From contig NZ_CP120983.1 of the NCBI RefSeq assembly GCF_030719215.1, forward strand, positions 6,386,001-6,450,000: 64,000 bases of DNA, written 5' to 3'. Shown piece by piece: positions 59,383 to 64,000 of the stretch. The notes beneath the pieces were generated by a model. The model did no database searches. It saw nothing but the letters and a program-made list of their open reading frames with translations, and was not told the origin of the DNA. This DNA is from Streptomyces sp. Alt3. Lineage in GTDB: Bacteria > Actinomycetota > Actinomycetes > Streptomycetales > Streptomycetaceae. The first letter of the stretch is position 1. Each line of letters starts with the position of its first letter. The translations under genes and the position numbers were made by a program.

Positions 59383-59886
59383 CTACTGCGCGGGGCAGTC
59401 CCCGGCCTGGTGGCAGAGGTTCTCCTCCACCTTGGCGAGCAGCCGGATCAGCTCCGCGCGCTCGGCGGGGTCCAGATCCGCGAGGGTGTGCTCCTCCAGT
59501 CCCGACCAGGCGTCGCGTACCTCCGTACGCAGTGCGCAGCCCTGCTCCGTCGCCTCGACCAGGACGGCCCTCCGGTCGTCGGGGTCGGGGCGGCGGCGCA
59601 CGTGCCCGGCCTGTTCGAGGCGCTGGAGCATCTTGGTCACGGTGGACGGGTCGAGGTCCATCGCCTTGATCAGCTCGGCCTGGCGGACCGCCCCGTTGTC
59701 CCAGAGGTGCATCATCAGGAACTCCTGCCCCGGGTAGAGCCCGAGCCCCTTGAGCATGCGGCCCGCCGTCATCCTGTGCAGCCTGGCGACCCGCGAGACG
59801 GCGTGGCTGACAGGCCCGCCGAGTGCCGCGCCCGGCAGTCCGCCGGTGCAGGCGGGATCGGCGGGAGCATTGCTGTCGGCCTGCAT
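59383..59886 (-). CDS. MarR-family regulator
   Basis: Protein of 167 residues from ATG 59886 with GAGGAG upstream; the frame is open further but without a site. Winged helix: GQEFLMMHLWDNGAVRQAELIKAMDLDPSTVTKMLQRLEQAGHVRRRPDPDDRRAVLV, typical MarR. C-terminal helix ends with a Cys (NLCHQAGDCPAQ), which could sense oxidants. Divergent from the Old Yellow Enzyme gene; the dyad pair at 59956-60010 is probably its operator. Confidence 0.88.
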   Translation of the reverse strand: MQADSNAPADPACTGGLPGAALGGPVSHAVSRVARLHRMTAGRMLKGLGLYPGQEFLMMHLWDNGAVRQAELIKAMDLDPSTVTKMLQRLEQAGHVRRRPDPDDRRAVLVEATEQGCALRTEVRDAWSGLEEHTLADLDPAERAELIRLLAKVEENLCHQAGDCPAQ

Positions 59887-59955
59887 CGGTACTCCTCGGG
59901 GCGGGGCTGCCACCCGGTCCACCGCCGGGTTCATGACGTCCCCGTGAACTTTACC

Positions 59956-60010
59956 TTGGTCGGCCAATTAATGCGTTACAGTGGCTCGCAGCTGATTACT
60001 TGGCCGACCA
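59956..60010. promoter_or_regulatory. MarR operator pair
   Basis: TTGGTCGGCCAA (59956-59967) and its reverse complement TTGGCCGACCA (60000-60010). Each is nearly palindromic itself, so two regulator dimers could bind. TATAAA follows directly before the oxidoreductase leader. Confidence 0.55.
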
Positions 60011-60032
60011 TATAAATGCCTCGGAGGCTCTC

Positions 60033-61103
60033 ATGACCACCGCGTTCGATCCCGTCGACCTCTCCGGGACGCAGCTCTCCAACCGCATCGCCCTCGCACC
60101 CATGACCCGCAGCCGGGCCGGTGAAGGGGGCACGGCCACCGACCTCACCGTCGACTACTACACCCAGCGCGCCTCGGCCGGGCTGATCATCACCGAGGGC
60201 ATCCAGCCGTCCGTGGTGGGCCAGGGATATCCCTCCACCCCCGGCCTGCACAGCGCCGAGCAGGTCGCCTCCTGGCGCAAGGTCACCGACTCCGTCCACG
60301 CGGCGGGCGGACGCATCTTCGCCCAGGTCATGCACGCGGGCCGGATCGGCCACCCCGTCCTGCTCCCCGACGGGCTGGTCCCGGTGGCACCCTCCCCGGT
60401 GGCCGCGCCCGGCCAGCTCTACACCCACGTGGGGCCGAAGGACTTCGTGGAGCCGCACGAGCTCACCGACGCGGAGATCCGGTCCACCGTCGACGACTTC
60501 GTCACGGCCTCCCGCAACGCGATCGAGGCCGGTTTCGACGGCGTCGAGCTGCACGGTGCCAACGGCTACCTGATCCAGCAGTTCCTGGCCCCCAACACCA
60601 ATCTCCGCACCGACGCGTGGGGCGGCTCCGAGCAGGCCCGTATCCGCTTCGCGGTCGAGGTGGTCAAGGCCGTCGCCGCCGAGATCGGCGCCGAGCGCAC
60701 CGCACTGCGCATCTCGCCCGGCAACCCCTACAACGGCATCGAGGAGCCCGAGCCGGACGCCGTCTACACCGCGCTCGTCGCCGAGCTCGAACCGCTCGGG
60801 CTGGCCTACCTGCACGTACTGGAGCAGGCCGGCACCCGGGAGCTGACGCTCGCGCTGCGCAAGCGGTTCACCGGAACCCTCGTCATCAACGTGTTCTCCG
60901 AGGGACCCACCGGCCCCGAGCACCACACGGTCATCGACGACGGGGTGGCCGACATCATCGCCTACGGCGCCCTGTTCCTGGCCAACCCGGACCTGCCGGC
61001 CCGGCTGAAGGCGGGCGGCCCCTTCAACACACCGGACCCGTCGACCTTCTTCGGAGGCGACGCGAAGGGCTACACCGACTACCCGGCGCTCGACACCGTC
61101 TGA
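60033..61103 (+). CDS. Old Yellow Enzyme-family alkene reductase
   Basis: Protein of 356 residues from ATG 60033 with CGGAGG. FMN barrel: LSNRIALAPMTRSRAGE, QVMHAGRIGHP (His/Gln), FDGVELHGANGYLIQQFLAPNTNLRTDAWGG (substrate His/Asn pair, HGAN) and TGTLVINVFSEGP. It reduces activated C=C bonds (maleimides, enones) with NADPH and belongs to the NemA/xenobiotic reductase branch. Under MarR control it would deal with electrophiles. Confidence 0.92.
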   Translation: MTTAFDPVDLSGTQLSNRIALAPMTRSRAGEGGTATDLTVDYYTQRASAGLIITEGIQPSVVGQGYPSTPGLHSAEQVASWRKVTDSVHAAGGRIFAQVMHAGRIGHPVLLPDGLVPVAPSPVAAPGQLYTHVGPKDFVEPHELTDAEIRSTVDDFVTASRNAIEAGFDGVELHGANGYLIQQFLAPNTNLRTDAWGGSEQARIRFAVEVVKAVAAEIGAERTALRISPGNPYNGIEEPEPDAVYTALVAELEPLGLAYLHVLEQAGTRELTLALRKRFTGTLVINVFSEGPTGPEHHTVIDDGVADIIAYGALFLANPDLPARLKAGGPFNTPDPSTFFGGDAKGYTDYPALDTV

Positions 61104-61122
61104 CCCCCGCCGGCGGGGACTT

Positions 61123-61177
61123 CGTGAGCCCGTACGCCGCCGTCCCGCGATCCGCGACGGCGGCGTACGGGCTCACG
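61123..61177 (+). terminator. Terminator after the alkene reductase gene
   Basis: Perfect 22-bp stem (61123-61144 with 61156-61177), 11-base loop, 20 bp past the stop. Confidence 0.85.
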
Positions 61178-61211
61178 GCGCCCGCCGCGGTCCCCGTGGC
61201 AGACTGCCGCC

Positions 61212-61748
61212 GTGACCAACGACGAAGCGGCTCAGCGCATACGCATCAGGCCGGGCGGTCCGGCCGACGCGCCGGCCATCCTGGACATGCTCGACTCCGC
61301 GGTGGCCTGGATGAACGCCCGCGGCAACACCCAGCAGTGGGGCACCGTCCCGTATTCGCAGACCGCCGGCGGCGCCGAGCGGGTCGAGCGGTACACCACG
61401 CTGAACACCCCGTACGTCGCCGAGCTGGACGGCACGACCGCGGGAGCGCTGGTGCTGGACACTGGCCCCAGCCCGCAGATGCCGATCGCCCCTGCCGGGG
61501 AACCGGAGCGCTATGTGCGCCTGCTGATCTCCGACCGCAGGCACGCAGGTCTGGGCATCGGAGCCGCGCTCCTGGCCCACGCCGCCGAGGAGACCCGGCG
61601 GGCCGGGGTGGACCTGCTGAGGGTCGACTGCTGGGCGGGTGGCGGAGGTGAACTGGTCGCGTACTACGAGCGCAACGGCTTCGCCCGTACGGACCCCTTC
61701 CTGTCCGGTACCTGGCCGGGGCAGGTGCTGGCCCGGCGTCTGGGCTGA
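61212..61748 (+). CDS. GNAT-family N-acetyltransferase
   Basis: Protein of 178 residues from GTG 61212. GNAT core: RIRPGGPADAPAILDML (beta1-alpha1), AELDGTTAGALVLDT, VRLLISDRRHAGLGIGAALLAHAAEE (acetyl-CoA loop, RxxGxG), LLRVDCWAGGGGELVAYYERNGFARTD. No ribosome site precedes the GTG, and GGCAGACT lies 9-16 bases upstream, the pattern of leaderless streptomycete transcripts. Substrate unknown. Confidence 0.85.
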   Translation: MTNDEAAQRIRIRPGGPADAPAILDMLDSAVAWMNARGNTQQWGTVPYSQTAGGAERVERYTTLNTPYVAELDGTTAGALVLDTGPSPQMPIAPAGEPERYVRLLISDRRHAGLGIGAALLAHAAEETRRAGVDLLRVDCWAGGGGELVAYYERNGFARTDPFLSGTWPGQVLARRLG

Positions 61749-61791
61749 GCCCCGGCCAGGCCGTTGCCGTACGGACGAAGGCGCCCCGGCT

Positions 61792-62826
61792 CTACGCCGA
61801 TTCCCTGCGCACCAGTTCCGTGGGGAGTATGACCGCGGCCGGGTCCTCACCGCCGATCTGCGCCAGCAGCACCCGCACCATCTCCGCGCTGATCCGGTCC
61901 CACGGCTGACGGACCGTCGTCAGCTCCGGGCGTGCCGAGAGGGCGGCCGGGGAGTCGTCGAAGCCACCCACCGCGATGTCCTGCGGCACCCGGCGGCCCG
62001 CCCGCTCCAGCGCGCTCAGCACACCCTGTGCCATCAGGTCGGACGCGACGAACACCGCGTCCACGTCGGGTGCCCGTTCCAGCAGCAGCGCCGCCGCGGC
62101 CTCACCGCCCGCCCGGCTGTAGTCGCCCGGCACGATCAGGGTCTCGTCGACCGGCAGCCCGCACTCGGTGAGCGTCTCGCGGTACCCCGCGAGCCGGTCC
62201 ACACCGCCCGGGGTGTCCAGCGGCCCCGTGACCGTGGCGATCCGGCGGCGCCCGGACCCGTGCAGGAAGCGCACCATGTCCCGGGCGCCGTTGCGGTCGT
62301 CCGCGGCCACGTAACTGACCCGCGATCCCTGACCGAGCGGCTTCCCGCAGGCCACCAGCGGCACCCCGGCCTCGTGCAGCTGCGCGGCCACCGGGTCGCC
62401 GGAGTGGCTGGAGACCAGCAGCACCCCGTCCACGTGCCCGGCGATGTAACGCATGTTGCGGCGGCGCTCGGCCTCCGTGCCCGCGATCATCAGCAGCAGA
62501 GGGATGTCGTGCGCGGCGAGCGCGGCGGTGCAGCCGCGCAGCAGCACGTTGAAGTTCGGGTCCTCGAAGAAGCGCTCCTGGGGTTCGGTCAGCAGGAACG
62601 CCACGGAGTCGGAGCGTCCGGTGATCAGCGACCGGGCATGCCGGTTCACGGTGTAGCCGGTCCGCCGGATGGCGGACTGAACCGCTTCGAGTGCGGCCGG
62701 GCTGACGTTGTGACCGCCGTTGAGCACCCGGGAGACCGTGCCCCGGGAGACCCCGGCCTCCCGGGCGACGTCGTGGATCGTCGGCGGCCTGCGGCGTCCC
62801 GCGCCGTTCTGTTCTGTGCGGCTCAT
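61792..62826 (-). CDS. LacI-family transcriptional regulator
   Basis: Protein of 344 residues. HTH and hinge PTIHDVAREAGVSRGTVSRVLNGGHNVSPAALEAVQSAIRRTGYTVNRHARSL; periplasmic-binding-like sensor domain (SVAFLLTEP, GVLLVSSHSGDPV, DAVFVASDLMAQGVLSAL, VGGFDD). Last gene behind two sugar permeases on the same strand, so it probably controls this importer. It may also bind the AAGCGCTT site at 9455, though this is a guess. Confidence 0.9.
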   Translation of the reverse strand: MSRTEQNGAGRRRPPTIHDVAREAGVSRGTVSRVLNGGHNVSPAALEAVQSAIRRTGYTVNRHARSLITGRSDSVAFLLTEPQERFFEDPNFNVLLRGCTAALAAHDIPLLLMIAGTEAERRRNMRYIAGHVDGVLLVSSHSGDPVAAQLHEAGVPLVACGKPLGQGSRVSYVAADDRNGARDMVRFLHGSGRRRIATVTGPLDTPGGVDRLAGYRETLTECGLPVDETLIVPGDYSRAGGEAAAALLLERAPDVDAVFVASDLMAQGVLSALERAGRRVPQDIAVGGFDDSPAALSARPELTTVRQPWDRISAEMVRVLLAQIGGEDPAAVILPTELVRRESA

Positions 62827-62868
62827 GGTGCTCGATCTTTCATGAAGGGGTGCCCTGTTGAGGAGCTG

Positions 62869-63729
62869 TCAGGACTTTACGGCGCCGGAGAGCAGGTCGA
62901 GGCTCCAGAACCGCTGGATCACGAGGAACAGGGCGATCAGCGGGATGATCGCCAGGAGCGCGCCCGTGATGACCAGCGTGTAGAGCGCCGGAGTGTTCGA
63001 GCCCTGCTGGAGGAGCGTGTAGAGCCCCAGGGTGACCGGGAACTTCTCGTCGTCGCCGAGCATGATGTAGGGCAGCAGGAAGTTGTTCCAGACCGCCACG
63101 AACTGGAACAGGAACACCGTCACCAGCCCCGGCAGCATCATCGGCAGCGCGATGGTCCGGAAGATCCGCCACTCGCCGCCGCCGTCCATCCGCCCGGCCT
63201 CGATCACGTCGGCCGGCACGGCGGCCGCCGCGTAGATCCGCGCGAGGTAGACGCCGTACGGGGAGAGGATCAGCGGCAGCAGCACCGACAGGTAGGAGTC
63301 GGTCATGTCCGCCTGGGCCAGCAGCAGGTACTGCGGCACGGCCAGGATCACCGGAGGCATGAGCACCCCGGCGAGCAGGATGTTGAAGACGGTCTCCTTG
63401 CCACGGAAGCGGTACACGGCCAGCGCGTAACCCGAGACCGCGGACACCGCCGTGGAGAGCAGGGCGCCCACCCCGGCGTAGAAGGCCGAGTTGGCCATCC
63501 ACCTCCAGTACACCCCGTCGCGGTACTCCGTGAGATCGGCGACGTTGTCCGTGAAGCCGGAGCCGGGCAGGAAGGTGAAGGTGGAGAACAGCTCGCTGCC
63601 GGACTTCGTCGAGGCGACCAGGACCCAGACGACGGGCAGCAGGCAGTACAGCGCGCCGAGGAACAGCGCGGCGGTCGGCACGAGCGGGAGCCGCCGGCGG
63701 CCGGGGGCGGCGAGGGACGGGGTGCTCAT
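62869..63729 (-). CDS. Sugar ABC transporter permease (MalG type)
   Basis: Protein of 286 residues. Six TM segments (LPLVPTAALFLGALYCLLPVVWVLVAS at the start), a long outer loop (GSGFTDNVADLTEYRDGVYWRWM) and the EAA loop DVIEAGRMDGGGEWRIFRTIALPMM near residues 180-205. It starts overlapping the previous permease by 4 bp. Together they form the channel of an importer for an unknown sugar whose binding protein lies outside the window. The ATPase is likely MsiK. Confidence 0.9.
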   Translation of the reverse strand: MSTPSLAAPGRRRLPLVPTAALFLGALYCLLPVVWVLVASTKSGSELFSTFTFLPGSGFTDNVADLTEYRDGVYWRWMANSAFYAGVGALLSTAVSAVSGYALAVYRFRGKETVFNILLAGVLMPPVILAVPQYLLLAQADMTDSYLSVLLPLILSPYGVYLARIYAAAAVPADVIEAGRMDGGGEWRIFRTIALPMMLPGLVTVFLFQFVAVWNNFLLPYIMLGDDEKFPVTLGLYTLLQQGSNTPALYTLVITGALLAIIPLIALFLVIQRFWSLDLLSGAVKS

Positions 63730-64000
63730 CGGGAGTCTCCCTGCTTCGTACGGGAGTTGGCCGCCTTGAGGAAGCCGAACGACAGGGCGAGGGTGGCCAG
63801 GGCGATGATGACCGCCTGGGCGGCGGCCGCATGGATGTCGTTGTTGACGAAGGCGTCCTGGTAGACCTTCATCAGCGGACTCCAGGTGGTGGAGAGCGAG
63901 TTGGTCAGCGGCTTCAGCGTGGTCGGCTCGCTGAAGACCTGGAGCGTCGCGATGATCGAGAAGAAGAAGGTCAGGATCAGGGACGGCGCCACCATCGGGA
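63726..64000 (-). CDS. Sugar ABC transporter permease (MalF type), C-terminal part
   Basis: Partial gene; the N-terminus is beyond the window's right edge. The visible 90 or so residues include PSLILTFFFSIIATLQVFSEPTTLKPLTNSLST and a last TM (AAAQAVIIALATLALSFGFLKAA), the usual end of MalF-type permeases. It is followed by the MalG-type partner with a 4-bp overlap. Confidence 0.85.
   Translation of the reverse strand, partial: PMVAPSLILTFFFSIIATLQVFSEPTTLKPLTNSLSTTWSPLMKVYQDAFVNNDIHAAAAQAVIIALATLALSFGFLKAANSRTKQGDSR

Noticed and set aside
1..64000. Insertion sequences, integrases, tRNA or rRNA genes
   Set aside because: No transposase or integrase motifs among the open frames, and no tRNA cloverleaf or rRNA stretch recognised while reading both strands. 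A tRNA/rRNA scan was not possible here.

Overview
The window is high-GC actinobacterial DNA and almost certainly Streptomyces. The signs are third-position G/C bias, many GTG/TTG starts and 4-bp ATGA/GTGA overlaps, long GC hairpin terminators, an AfsA/ArpA-type gamma-butyrolactone system, a rare TTA codon in a regulatory gene, MFS/TetR/MerR accessory genes, and sugar ABC systems without a local ATPase.

Layout. 1-2454: end of a TROVE/VWA (Ro-like) protein, a Tudor-like small protein, a two-domain TerD protein and a small hypothetical. 2523-20078: a pectin/uronate and pentose utilisation locus. It holds uronate dehydrogenase (minus strand) divergent from 5-dehydro-4-deoxyglucarate dehydratase; an alanine-rich protein; a GntR regulator; a second DapA-family enzyme with an IlvD/Edd sugar-acid dehydratase; two ABC permeases (the first frameshifted) with a Gfo/Idh/MocA oxidoreductase, a PmoA-like protein and a GH43; a sugar-binding lipoprotein; rhamnogalacturonan acetylesterase; PL1 pectate lyase; and pectin methylesterase. 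20179-34534: an unusual biosynthetic cluster. Two acyl-CoA dehydrogenase-fold genes are divergent from an operon of a homocitrate-synthase-like enzyme, a LysW-type amino-group carrier protein, LysX/ArgC/ArgB-like enzymes, a class I glutamine amidotransferase-fold protein, a Glu/Leu dehydrogenase, an AMP-forming acid ligase, an aminotransferase and an FAH-fold enzyme; MerR and MFS genes follow. 34720-41439: a regulatory/signal block (atypical OmpR-type regulator, TetR, P450, NmrA-like reductase, AfsA homologue with TTA as codon 2, ArpA-type receptor). 41521-50373: PL3 pectate lyase, sigma factor with partner, nucleobase permease, penicillin-binding protein, IclR regulator, ketoglutarate-semialdehyde dehydrogenase and a DUF1349 protein. 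50589-56409: VTC / DUF4956 / CotH cassette and a two-component system. 56504-64000: TetR, small ORF, FrnE-like DsbA, class V aminotransferase, MarR with Old Yellow Enzyme, GNAT, and a LacI with two sugar permeases (the last one cut by the window edge).

How it fits together. Secreted PL1, PL3, CE8 and CE12 enzymes and a GH43 would break down pectin. The binding protein and two permeases would import the products. Udh and the dehydratases lead uronates and aldonates to 2-ketoglutarate semialdehyde, which the aldehyde dehydrogenase at 48242 would oxidise to 2-oxoglutarate. A 16-bp motif of the form GTYC-N8-GRAC lies upstream of kdgD (3618), the permease operon (9432) and the semialdehyde dehydrogenase (48188), next to an IclR gene. 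This suggests one regulon on both sides of the biosynthetic island.

The most novel part is the amino-group-carrier operon. Its carrier ends in Asp-Trp-Gly-Gln, not the Glu that LysW uses to hold its substrate. It has no LysJ or LysK homologue and no NRPS/PKS, and it encodes a glutamine-amidotransferase-fold protein in the same operon. Functions are inferred from the translated sequence only; no database search was run.
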